Origin: Candidatus Fermentibacteraceae bacterium
GTDB lineage: Bacteria > Fermentibacterota > Fermentibacteria > Fermentibacterales > JCC-6
Assembly: GCA_016744855.1 (NCBI GenBank)
Contig: JADGDO010000012.1
Coordinates: forward strand, 1-64,000
Length of the DNA stretch: 64,000 nucleotides
Direction of reading: 5' to 3'
Shown: positions 1 to 8,500 of the stretch, one piece after another
How positions within the stretch are numbered: position 1 is the first letter of the stretch
Layout: every line of letters starts with the position of its first letter
Notes under the pieces: generated by a model
The model's input: the letters and a program-made list of their open reading frames with translations, nothing else
What the model was told of the DNA's origin: nothing
The model's database searches: none
Made by a program: the position numbers and the translations under genes

Positions 1-330
1 CGAAGAGGAAGACAAAGACAAGAAGTAGTAAAGGCAGAAAACAGAAAACAAAGGCAAAGACAGAAATTAACTAAGGCATAAGGCAGAAGACAGAAGACAG
101 AAGGCAAAGGCAGAAGTAAGTTAAGACAGAAGACAGAAGACGAAGAGGAAGACAAAGACAAGAAGTAGTAAAGGCAGAAAACAGAAAACAGAAAACAAAG
201 GCAAAGACAGAAATTAACTAAGGCATAAGGCAGAAGACAGAAGACAGAAGGCAAAGACAGAAGTAAGTTAAGACAGAAGGCAAAGACAGAAATTAACTAA
301 GGCATAAGGCTGAAGGCAAATACAAGGAAA
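1..330. repeat. Purine-rich tandem repeat, period about 140 bp
   Basis: The + strand is almost only A and G with isolated C, built from small units such as AGACAGA, AAGGCA and GAAGACAGAAG. A long unit begins at 1 (CGAAGAGGAAGACAAAGACA) and the same string begins again at 141, so the period is 140 bp. The second copy has a 7-base insertion near 181-190. A third, partial copy (AAGACAGAAATTAACTAAGG onward) starts near 283 and decays by about 330. The repeat runs off the left edge, so its full size is unknown. There is no spacer diversity as in CRISPR and no credible coding. From 331 to 419 there is only an ordinary AT-rich leader to the next gene. Confidence 0.85.
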
Positions 331-419
331 TAAATGATTGAAGAGAAGAGAAAAAGGGAACATTTTTCAGTGAATCAAGTATCAGTTTCGGATAGTAAAC
401 AACAACGAATTGGAGAAAC

Positions 420-1031
420 ATGAGACAACTTGTTTTTATTCTGGTTATTGCAGGCATTCTCATAACTTCAGCATCCTGTGTGAGCGATCCTGTATCTATG
501 ATGGGGTGCCATTTCAGAATTGAGAGCACTTCTGATTTTCATCTTGCGGGGATAGATCTCTCTGATCTTGAGGAGTTGGATGTTAATCAGACAGAAACTG
601 TAACAGCAGCTCTTGAATCGGGAGATTGTCAAGTTGCTTTTGTGGTGAACATTGCCGCTAGGAATCCCGACAACACAGGTGATGTTACCATTCAGGACTT
701 CGACTGGGATGCACTTGTTGTAGCTCAGGGACTCTACAAGTATGCCTGTTCAGGAGGCATAACATCTTCAGTTACCCTCGGTGACGATGAGACCCTGTTG
801 ATTCCAGGGGCACTCTCTTTTGATGCAGCTGACATGCTCTACCCTGATATCAGCGCTGAGGGAATTATTGAGATGTGCCTTGCGCTTGGCGGGAAGAACC
901 GCAATCTTAGGGACAGTGATCATCTGGGAAGGTTGACTCTAGAAGTAACTCTTGCAGAGGATACCCCTCTGGGGCTGATCCTGGTGGTTGAACCGGTTAC
1001 AGTAGGGTTAGACTGGGTCCAGCCGGAATAG
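420..1031 (+). CDS. Small secreted lipoprotein, weakly LEA14-like
   Basis: 203 residues. The N-terminus is a lipoprotein signal: a hydrophobic stretch at residues 5-18, then a lipobox ending ITSASC with the acceptor Cys at residue 20. The mature part starts with a beta-rich segment (FRIESTSDF), has AARNPDN around residue 79, and near the C-terminus DLRDxDHLGRL-like wording (NLRDSDHLGRL). The NP-N core followed by a strand recalls LEA14/water-stress domains, but this is weak and no function follows from it. The next gene encodes a paralogue with the same motifs, so this is a tandem duplication. ATG at 420 has TGGAGA upstream as a ribosome binding site. Confidence 0.75.
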   Translation: MRQLVFILVIAGILITSASCVSDPVSMMGCHFRIESTSDFHLAGIDLSDLEELDVNQTETVTAALESGDCQVAFVVNIAARNPDNTGDVTIQDFDWDALVVAQGLYKYACSGGITSSVTLGDDETLLIPGALSFDAADMLYPDISAEGIIEMCLALGGKNRNLRDSDHLGRLTLEVTLAEDTPLGLILVVEPVTVGLDWVQPE

Positions 1032-1130
1032 GCGGATTTTCAGCGCTTTCAGCACTTCGGGTGTATGCCGAACTTGCTGACGCGGAAACTGCTCACTTGT
1101 TAGGGAACGTTTGGGAAAGGCTTGGAAATA

Positions 1131-1769
1131 ATGGGTAAAATTTTAGTGTTTATACTTTCACTGGTTCTCTTGGGAACCGGCTGCGGATTAACTGACATTC
1201 TTTCTTTCGCAAATGCAGATTTCAGAATTGAGAATACAACTGAATTCGCAATCTGCGGCGTCAACATTTCAGAAATCGGAAGTTTATCATTCTCCCAAGC
1301 TGCAACAGTGTTAAGTTACTGGGCTCAGGGTGAATTTCCTGTTGATTTCAATCTTGGTTTGGGCATTAAGAACCCTAATATCGGAAGCTCAGGTCTTCCC
1401 AAGATAGCCATAACTTTAACCTCTCTCGACTACGATATTTTCATGGATACAATTGAAGGTTCTGGCGAGGATACCGTTCAGGTTGCTGAAGGTCTTTTTA
1501 CCGGGAGCTTCGGTATTGGCGACGATGGGGAGATAGCGGTTCTGGGTCTGAACACATCATTCGACGGAGCTCAGGTTCTGGGTATCATTGGAGTTGACGG
1601 CCTTATTGATCTTGCTCTTGCAGTCGGTGGAATCGATGGAGATTTAAGAGACGAGGATCATCTTGGAAGACTTCAAATGTTTATGGTGCCTACAATTGAT
1701 ACGCCTCTCGGTGATATGACATGGGAAGACGGCTTCTGGGTAGGCCTTGATTGGACGGACGGGTCTTGA
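1131..1769 (+). CDS. Small secreted lipoprotein, paralogue of the preceding gene
   Basis: 212 residues from ATG 1131. A TTG at 1122 is in frame, but GGGAAAGG at 1113-1120 is spaced correctly for 1131. The lipobox is LGTGC after a short hydrophobic signal. It shares with the upstream protein the start of the mature region (FRIENTTEFAICGVNIS against FRIESTSDFHLAGIDLS), an NP-N motif (IKNPNIG) and DLRDEDHLGRL near the end. This supports a common LEA14-like or immunoglobulin-like beta fold of unknown role, facing the periplasm or cell surface. The two genes are separated by about 100 bp with no obvious terminator. Its stop codon overlaps the tRNA-Cys promoter. Confidence 0.75.
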   Translation: MGKILVFILSLVLLGTGCGLTDILSFANADFRIENTTEFAICGVNISEIGSLSFSQAATVLSYWAQGEFPVDFNLGLGIKNPNIGSSGLPKIAITLTSLDYDIFMDTIEGSGEDTVQVAEGLFTGSFGIGDDGEIAVLGLNTSFDGAQVLGIIGVDGLIDLALAVGGIDGDLRDEDHLGRLQMFMVPTIDTPLGDMTWEDGFWVGLDWTDGS

Positions 1770-1794
1770 TTTATTTTTACCATTTTTGTATGAT
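1766..1794 (+). promoter_or_regulatory. Sigma-70-type promoter of tRNA-Cys
   Basis: TTGATT (1766-1771), a 17-bp spacer, then TATGAT (1789-1794). Predicted start near 1801, 19 bp before the tRNA. The -35 box overlaps the stop codon of the upstream lipoprotein gene. Confidence 0.6.
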
Positions 1795-1819
1795 TGCGTC
1801 CCTATGAGTAATAATGAGG

Positions 1820-1894
1820 GGCGACGTGGCCAAGTGGTAAGGCAGTGGACTGCAAATCCACCATTCACCAGTTCGACTCTGGTCGTCGCCTCCA
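1820..1894 (+). tRNA. tRNA-Cys (GCA)
   Basis: Seven-base acceptor stem GGCGACG pairs with CGTCGCC (1884-1890). The anticodon loop CTGCAAA lies between GTGGA and TCCAC and gives anticodon GCA. The T-arm contains GTTCGACTC. Discriminator U at 1891, with CCA encoded at 1892-1894. It is transcribed from the promoter at 1766-1794. Confidence 0.95.
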
Positions 1895-2003
1895 TCCCTC
1901 TCCGAATAACACTCCTCATTTTTGCATTTCTTCTGGTTGTTGCCGGTTACCTTTTCGGTGACCCTGCTGCAATTCTTTCTAAAGCAACGAATATCTGCCT
2001 GGA

Positions 2004-2885
2004 ATGCATAGGAATAGGTTAACCCGGCACTCTGTTCTGAGGAAAGCTGTGCAGTTTTCTGCACTGCTTGCTACCAATCTGCATCTTTCAGGCTGGTTAA
2101 GCGGTACCATTTACACCGGATCATCCAAAGCAGCTATGATTCCGGGGCTGCATTGTTACAGCTGTCCTTCAAGTGTTCTCTCATGCCCTACGGGTTCTCT
2201 TCAGGCAATACTGGCTACGCCCAACTTCTGGGGAATGCTTGCAACCGGAAGACCTGATGCTCTTATTGTTCTCGGTGTTATCGGCTTTATAGCTCTTACC
2301 GGTCTGCTGGCAGGCAGATTTGCCTGTGGATGGTTCTGTCCTTTCGGACTCCTTCAGGAAGTTCTTCACAAAATACCTATTCCCAAAGTTTCATTTCAGA
2401 ATTCTCTCCGCCCGGCCAAATATGCTGTGCTGTTCCTTATGGTCTTTGCCTTGCCTGCATTTCTGAGACCTGTTGCCGGAGGATCGGGAGACCCCTGGTT
2501 CTGCAAAGCCTTGTGTCCTGCTGGAACCTCTCTTGCTGGTTGGCCTCTTGTCTCTCTTTCAGACGGTTCATACCAGATTGGATTTCTCTTCTGGTGGAAA
2601 TCTTCAGTTGCTCTTCTTGTTTTGCTCTGGGCTATGGTTGTGGAAAGACCTTTCTGCAGATCTTTGTGCCCATTGGGTGCCGCCTGGGGGCTGCTGGGGA
2701 AAGTTTCTGTTTTCAGAATGCATGTTTCAGATGCTTGTATTAGTTGCGGGAAATGTGCGAGTGTATGCCCTATGGGTATTGAAATTTACAAAACGCCCTC
2801 AAGTGCCGAGTGTATCAGATGCGGACGATGTGAGAAAGTCTGTCCCGTTGATGCTATTTCTCACTCGGTATCAGAAAAAGGTTGA
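2004..2885 (+). CDS. NapH/CcoG-like membrane polyferredoxin
   Basis: 293 residues with several hydrophobic segments (about 30-50, 85-108, 138-155, 195-215). Three membrane-associated cysteine motifs of the NapH/MauN type follow in order: CGWFCPFG, FCKALCPAG and FCRSLCPLG. The C-terminus holds two classical 4Fe-4S motifs, CISCGKCASVCP and CIRCGRCEKVCP. By family knowledge it passes electrons between the quinone pool or cytosol and a periplasmic partner. The next gene encodes a periplasmic thioredoxin, so supply of reductant across the membrane is a reasonable inference. ATG 2004 lacks a clear ribosome binding site. The frame is open only from 1983, so few alternative starts exist. Confidence 0.85.
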   Translation: MHRNRLTRHSVLRKAVQFSALLATNLHLSGWLSGTIYTGSSKAAMIPGLHCYSCPSSVLSCPTGSLQAILATPNFWGMLATGRPDALIVLGVIGFIALTGLLAGRFACGWFCPFGLLQEVLHKIPIPKVSFQNSLRPAKYAVLFLMVFALPAFLRPVAGGSGDPWFCKALCPAGTSLAGWPLVSLSDGSYQIGFLFWWKSSVALLVLLWAMVVERPFCRSLCPLGAAWGLLGKVSVFRMHVSDACISCGKCASVCPMGIEIYKTPSSAECIRCGRCEKVCPVDAISHSVSEKG

Positions 2886-2887
2886 TT

Positions 2888-3676
2888 GTGAAAAAGCACC
2901 TCTGGATTCCACTTGTTCTTGTTTTGATGATACCTGTACTCGTTGTTTCACTTTCTCACCATTCTCCTGCCGGCTCTTTGGTAAATGGTGCTCTGTTCAC
3001 CGGCACTGAGTCGCTTGACAGCATCCTGACAGCTGCTCGTGGAAGACCTGTTCTTATCAACTTCTGGGCTACCTGGTGCGGTCCCTGTGTAAGGGAATTG
3101 CCCGTGCTTGAGGAACTCGCAATCGCTCTTGGAGAGGAAGCTGTTTTTGTTGCCGTGGATATCGGCGATCCTGAGCTTGCCACTCTTGAGCTGTTCAGAG
3201 AAAACAATCCAATTGGAATTCCTGTTGTATGGCTCTCGGCTGATGATACTGAATTGATAGCAGCTCGTTATCAGCTGGCAACAGCACTTCCCATGACACT
3301 GATTTTTGATGGAATGGGCGAAGAGACCCAAAGAGCCGTGGGTGCCAGAAACCATGAGTGGTTTTCCTCCGCAATGGCCGGGGCTTCGGGTTCAGAGGTT
3401 GAGATTGTTCCGGAGGAGACTGATGTTCACATTTATGTGGTCGGTACTGCGGGAGACCCGGTTGTAGAGGCTCTTATCCAGGAAGCATCCGATATAGCCG
3501 GAGTTCATGGTTATGACCTTCTAGACCCTGCAGTCCCCGAGGATTCGCTTGCTATGGAAGAAGCATATCTTCCTGGGTCCGGATGGCCATATGCGCAGCT
3601 TTGCGTAGGAGGAGCCTGCAATCGTCCAGTGAGCACTCCCGCTGAACTTCGTGCAGCCTATGAGAGCATGAGATAA
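2888..3676 (+). CDS. TlpA/ResA-like periplasmic thioredoxin with extra C-terminal domain
   Basis: 262 residues. An N-terminal signal anchor (residues 5-20) precedes a thioredoxin fold with VLINFWATWCGPC, the catalytic WCGPC of TlpA/ResA reductases. The thioredoxin part ends near residue 165. A second segment of about 85 residues follows (VHIYVVGTAGDP onward, with an LCVGGAC cysteine pair), which is not part of a minimal TlpA protein and may be a second degenerate thioredoxin-like or glutaredoxin-like domain. The start is GTG 2888, with AAAAGG at 2876-2881. A TTG at 2882 overlaps the upstream stop but has no room for a binding site. It is coupled to the polyferredoxin gene, suggesting one redox relay. 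Confidence 0.85.
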   Translation: MKKHLWIPLVLVLMIPVLVVSLSHHSPAGSLVNGALFTGTESLDSILTAARGRPVLINFWATWCGPCVRELPVLEELAIALGEEAVFVAVDIGDPELATLELFRENNPIGIPVVWLSADDTELIAARYQLATALPMTLIFDGMGEETQRAVGARNHEWFSSAMAGASGSEVEIVPEETDVHIYVVGTAGDPVVEALIQEASDIAGVHGYDLLDPAVPEDSLAMEEAYLPGSGWPYAQLCVGGACNRPVSTPAELRAAYESMR

Positions 3677-4684
3677 TTGAGTTCCCCGGCGATTTCTGTT
3701 CTTGTTCCCTTTAAAGACACCGGCAGATATTTTGCTGCTGCACTACACTCCCTTTCTATTCAAACAATGACTGACTTTGAAGTAGTAATGGTGGATGACG
3801 GATCCACTGATAATTCCAGAGAAATTGCCGAGGGCTTCTGTCAATCCGACAAGCGCTTTAAAGTTTTCAATGGGGGAGACGGACTAATAGCATCTCTCAA
3901 TGTGGGACTTACTGAATCCACCGGCAAATGGATCGCAAGATTTGACAGCGATGATCTCTGCCATCCGAAAAGATTATCTCTTCAACTGGCGGCTGCTGAA
4001 AAGAATGGAGATAAAACAGTTATCTCCTGTAGGATAAGGAGCTTTCCCCATTCGGAAGTCAGCTCGGGGTACAGGCAGTACGAGTCATGGATAAACGGTC
4101 TTGAATCTTCCACCGAAATTGAGCACAGTTTGTTTGTGGAGAGCCCTATTCCACACCCGACTGCTTTTTACAACAGAAGAACTGTTATCGAAGCCGGTGG
4201 CTATAGGAATCTGGGTCTTCCAGAGGATTATGAGCTCTGGCTACGGTTGTGGAGCCTGGGGTTCAAATTTTTACGGATACCGAGAACTCTTCTTGCCTGG
4301 CGCGAGCGAGATGACAGATTCAGCAGAACAAGCTCTATGTATTCTCTTACTGCTTTCTACAGAACGAAAGCTCTCTATTTGGGTAATGTACCCTCTTTGC
4401 ACTTGAAGAATGTTTTTATTGCTGGCACCGGGCAGGCTGCCCGAAGACTCGGCAAAGAGCTGCAAAGACAGGGCTTTCAAATCGAGGCATTTCTATCTCC
4501 CGGTTTGATTTCCGCGAAAAGAGAGCTTCGGAACCGGCCGGTTATTTCTGTTACAGAATGGGAGAATCTCCCCGAGTTACCTGTGATTGTAGCTACTAGA
4601 AAACCAGGAGCTGTCGCTGAAATACGGAAGTATTTTGAGAGCAGGGGGCTACTTGATTGGAAGGATTTTGTGTTATGTACGTGA
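3677..4684 (+). CDS. Family 2 glycosyltransferase with C-terminal Rossmann-like segment
   Basis: 335 residues, TTG start directly after the previous stop. The GT2 (GT-A fold) part runs from SVLVPFKDTGRYF at the N-terminus through VVMVDDGSTDNS to ARFDSDD, whose DSDD is the metal/nucleotide-sugar DXD motif. EDYELWLRLWSLG near residue 180 is typical of GT2 enzymes that modify surface polysaccharide. From about residue 250 there is a separate segment with VFIAGTGQAARRLG, a glycine-rich nucleotide-binding turn as in PglD-like or sugar-nucleotide dehydratase N-domains. The acceptor cannot be read from the sequence. Confidence 0.85.
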   Translation: MSSPAISVLVPFKDTGRYFAAALHSLSIQTMTDFEVVMVDDGSTDNSREIAEGFCQSDKRFKVFNGGDGLIASLNVGLTESTGKWIARFDSDDLCHPKRLSLQLAAAEKNGDKTVISCRIRSFPHSEVSSGYRQYESWINGLESSTEIEHSLFVESPIPHPTAFYNRRTVIEAGGYRNLGLPEDYELWLRLWSLGFKFLRIPRTLLAWRERDDRFSRTSSMYSLTAFYRTKALYLGNVPSLHLKNVFIAGTGQAARRLGKELQRQGFQIEAFLSPGLISAKRELRNRPVISVTEWENLPELPVIVATRKPGAVAEIRKYFESRGLLDWKDFVLCT

Positions 4685-4754
4685 CATTGGTTCGCTAATT
4701 ATCTATTCTTATGCGTACGGAAGTGTTATACATTTTTTTTAGAGGAGGCTGGCA

Positions 4755-5096
4755 GTGAAAATTAAACAAGAGATTAAAGATGGGGTTATGGTTATTCGCT
4801 TAAGCGGTAAAGTGATAAGCGGACCAGATCTTATGGAGCTCAAAACAGTTTTTCAGACTGCTGTTAACAACGAGAAAGGCAATGTTCTTCTTGACCTCGG
4901 ACATGTAGCATGGATGGACAGTTCCGGTCTTGGAGTTCTTGTCAGTGGGCATACTTCTCTTACAAGAGAAGGCAGTAGAATGGCTATTTTGAATGCCACA
5001 AAAAAGATTCACGAGCTTTTCATCATCACAAAACTCATAACAATATTTGAGACCTTCACTGATGAAAGTGAAGCCCTTACCAGTCTTAAGGAATAG
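4755..5096 (+). CDS. STAS-domain anti-sigma factor antagonist (SpoIIAA/RsbV type)
   Basis: 113 residues, a single STAS domain. MDSSGLGVL around residue 55 carries the serine that is phosphorylated by the partner kinase in SpoIIAA/RsbV proteins. GTG start with a strong GAGGAGG 7 bases upstream. It opens a three-gene partner-switch set: antagonist, kinase (starting 2 bases after this stop) and a PP2C phosphatase fusion. An AT-rich stretch at 4700-4735 (TATACA at 4727) could be its promoter, but the -35 is weak. Confidence 0.93.
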   Translation: MKIKQEIKDGVMVIRLSGKVISGPDLMELKTVFQTAVNNEKGNVLLDLGHVAWMDSSGLGVLVSGHTSLTREGSRMAILNATKKIHELFIITKLITIFETFTDESEALTSLKE

Positions 5097-5098
5097 CC

Positions 5099-5515
5099 TT
5101 GCTTAAGGGAATAATTCTCAAGATACCCAGCGATGACACTATTGTAGAGACCATTCAGACCTTTGTCGAGAATATCGGTCTTACTGCCGGCGTTGCGGAA
5201 GAGGATGTCACCAGTTTGTCTATTGCCGTTATGGAAGTAGTTAAGAATGCCATGGAACACGGTAATGGAGGAGATCCAAAGAAACTTGTGACAATCTACA
5301 TTGATGTTTACTCCGGTAGATTACAGTTTATAGTCGACGATTGCGGTACCTGGCAGCCAGACTCCGAACTCGGACATGAGCCCGAGGAGGGAAAGGCATT
5401 GATCAGCAGTCGCGGTCGTGGAGTTCTCATCGCACGGAATCTTGCTCGTTGGTTGGATTACGGGTTGAACCCAGAAGGAAAAACCAGAGCGACCCTGATC
5501 TGGCCACTCACCTGA
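5099..5515 (+). CDS. RsbW/SpoIIAB-like serine kinase (HATPase_c_2)
   Basis: 138 residues, TTG start with AAGGA upstream. It has the GHKL ATPase motifs in order: N box NAMEHGNGGDP, G1 box DDCGTW, G2 box GRGVLIARNL. Family members bind either a sigma factor or the STAS antagonist and phosphorylate the antagonist. No sigma factor gene is adjacent, so the target may be encoded elsewhere or may not be a sigma factor. It lies between the STAS gene and the phosphatase fusion with almost no intergenic DNA. Confidence 0.92.
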   Translation: MLKGIILKIPSDDTIVETIQTFVENIGLTAGVAEEDVTSLSIAVMEVVKNAMEHGNGGDPKKLVTIYIDVYSGRLQFIVDDCGTWQPDSELGHEPEEGKALISSRGRGVLIARNLARWLDYGLNPEGKTRATLIWPLT

Positions 5516-5525
5516 CGGAGTATTG

Positions 5526-8500
5526 ATGGCCCACAGTTTTGAATTGCTTGTCTGGACGGACAGCTCTGTTCTTCCAGCAGGCGAGCGGTCTGTTGCGCTT
5601 TCTGAAGCCGGGAAACTAAGAGTTCCTGACTGGGCAGACGGCATGAGGCTTTCATTTGAATTCGGAGACTCAAAACCGGATGCTGCTTTGCTTTTATTGG
5701 GCACGACTCCTTCTCCCCAGGCTCGTTTTCTATTTTTCTCCCTTTTCAGAGCGGGAGTTCCGGTAGGTGCTCTTGTTCTCGGGGAACCCTCCTTTTCAGA
5801 ACCAATATTTGCCAAGCTTGAAGAGTGGACCCGGTGCTGGCCTTTCAAAGACCAGGGGCAACTTGTTTCAATAATTCACAACCTTGTTCAGGAGTGGATT
5901 TCCGGAATAAATAGAACAATGACATCCTATCCATACGGGGAAGACCTAATTCGTTCCTGGAATGGTGTTGCCGGTGAATCTGTTGACAGAGACAGTCTGA
6001 TAACTGCTTCTAGTATTCTCCGAAGCAGAGGTTTTGTCTGTGTCTCTGGGCCTCCCGGCGCAGGAAAAACAACCCTGGCAAGACTTCTTCTTATGGAGGC
6101 TGCAGACGAGGGACTTGTTCCTCTGGAACTGATTGCATCAGATGTTAATTCGAACCTTGTGGAGATGAAACTCAGAGGTCCGGACGATTGTGCTCTTCTC
6201 TTTGATATAGACGCTATAAGACGCATGACGGTTATTCATCCTCTTCACCTGTTTCTCTCCGCATTCAATATTATCCTGAAGTCTACCGATTCAAGAAGAA
6301 TGGTCATTCTCACCTCTTCCGACCCAAGAATTATCGGCTTATTCTCCTTGTTCGGAGATGCTCATGTTGAGTTACCTTCTCCGGAAACAAACAGACAATG
6401 GAGAGTGGAGCAGGGGCAGAGAGCTCTCGAAACATTCAGGAGTCTTGATCTTCTTTCAAAGGCTGAACTTGTTCTTCTTTCTCTTTTTGAACCCATTGTT
6501 TCTGAAGCTATTTTTAAGAGCTCTCTTCTCGAGATATGGTCCAGATTGCATTTCTTGCTCAGAGAGAACTTTCCATCTTCACAAACGCTTGAAGAAATGT
6601 ATGAAGATTCCAAAGCCAGGAAAGGTATTTCTCCCTTCAGACGACTCATGATTAATGGAGAAATGCATCTCTGCAGTGGAGACACTCTGCTTCTTGATGC
6701 AGTCGACACTGGAATGGCAGAACTATCTGGAGCAGGAAGCCCTCTAGTCAGAGTTGTTATGGAAACACTTCTCAATGGTGAGAATCCTGAACAGAGAAGA
6801 GCCGGTTACAACATTGCACACATGTACAGACACCTGTCATCTTCAGAAAAATCAAGACTTCTCTTCACAGCTTCGAGGGAATCACAGATTGATGTTCTCA
6901 ATGACTTTTTTGCCATGCTTCATGCGGATAAGGGAGCATTTGACAGAGCTGCTGAAGGTTTGTGCCGTCATATACTGGAATCCGGGTCTGTTGAAACAAG
7001 AACGGCTCTTGCAAAGGCACAAGGTGTTCCCTGGCTCCGTAAAGACCACTACTTCAGAGATCTTGCTGTTACAACTTCAACTGATCCGGATGATTCCGTT
7101 CGTGCCGGTCTTCTATACAGCATTGATATGTGGGGAATTTCAGGAGACCCCGGAGGCTTCATGGAAAAGCTTCTTCAGGATCGGGCACCTGCTGTCTCCA
7201 GGATTGCTCTCTACTATCTCGGTCGGAAGTTTCCCAATCTTAACACACGGGAAATGGAAATCGTTAATTCGGCAATGGATGGTGGCGAAAATGATCAGCT
7301 GATGCATCTTGTTTTCGGCTTGATGAACAGGCAGCTGGGCGAATTTGAGGAAGAATCCTGTGATCTGCTTTGGTTGCTTATGCAACGTTTGCCAGAAGGC
7401 GGGCGGGGGCTTGTTGCTTCTAGTATCGGTGCCAGGATAAGATTTTTTGGTAACACAATAAGAGATATGCTCTTCTCTGATATTTCTGAAAATGATATAA
7501 GAACCGTTGCTCAGTGTATGCTGATGAACTATCAGGATCTCCGGATATCTGAAAAATCAATTCTCTGGGAGCTTCTTTCCAGACACATGCCTTCCAGTGT
7601 CGAGATGGCCGCAATGGTTCTCCCGTACATAAGAATTCTTGATGATTCGGAGCAGAATGAGCTTGTCAGAATTGCTCTTGCCTCTGAAAGGTATGGAGCT
7701 AGAGAAGCTCTTTCTCAACTTCTTGCAGGAGGTAGGATTGACGTTGCTGCAATTGCAATTGATGTTGTTAAATTGCTTCTGAAGGAAGGTTCTGTTGAAG
7801 AGAGATCCCGACTTCCATGGTTCATTCTATGGAACAGAACTTCTATATCTGAGGATGCATCTTTACTACTCCAACAGCTCGCGAAGGATGCAGATCCATC
7901 TGTAAGGAAGGCAGTTGCACTTGGAATACATCGCCTCGGATTGATGGGGGAATGGGATACTGACCTTCTGGGTGAGCTGGCGCTGGATGGTGAAAGATCA
8001 GTAAGAGCTGCAGCAGGAGAAGCCCTAGCAGAGTTTTCCAGCCCCGGGGATATTCCTCTTCAGATTACAGTTCTAATTCAAGACAAGGATCCAACTGTCA
8101 GAATGGCCATTCTGCGCGGGGTTAGCAGTTCCCCCTTCCTGGAAGCAGGTGACAGGGCAGAGTTCTTCCTTAAGACTCTTGAAGATCACGACGCATCGGT
8201 CAGACTTCAGACGATCGGAGCAATAGAGAAGCTTTCCAACCTTGGAGGCATGCCTGGTCTTGTAGAAAAAATTACAGTTCTTCTAAGCGATAGATCAGAG
8301 AATGTCAGAAATGCAGCTGCCCGCCTTGTTACCAGCCATCCTTCGATTACTACATCTCGAGAGCTACGAGAAAAACTACCTGACCTTTACCTGGGAAGAC
8401 TTACCAGTGGAGAAACGCTTGCTGAGGAATTGAGTACTGCGAGGGAAATACAAATGGGTCTGCTTCCAGCTGAAGCACCAAGATATGAGAATTACAGTAT

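Noticed and set aside
1-330. CRISPR array
   Set aside because: The repeat has no unique spacers; consecutive units are near identical along their whole length.
1747-2064. Open frames through the tRNA-Cys region on both strands
   Set aside because: They read through the tRNA and intergenic DNA; no start site or conserved motif.
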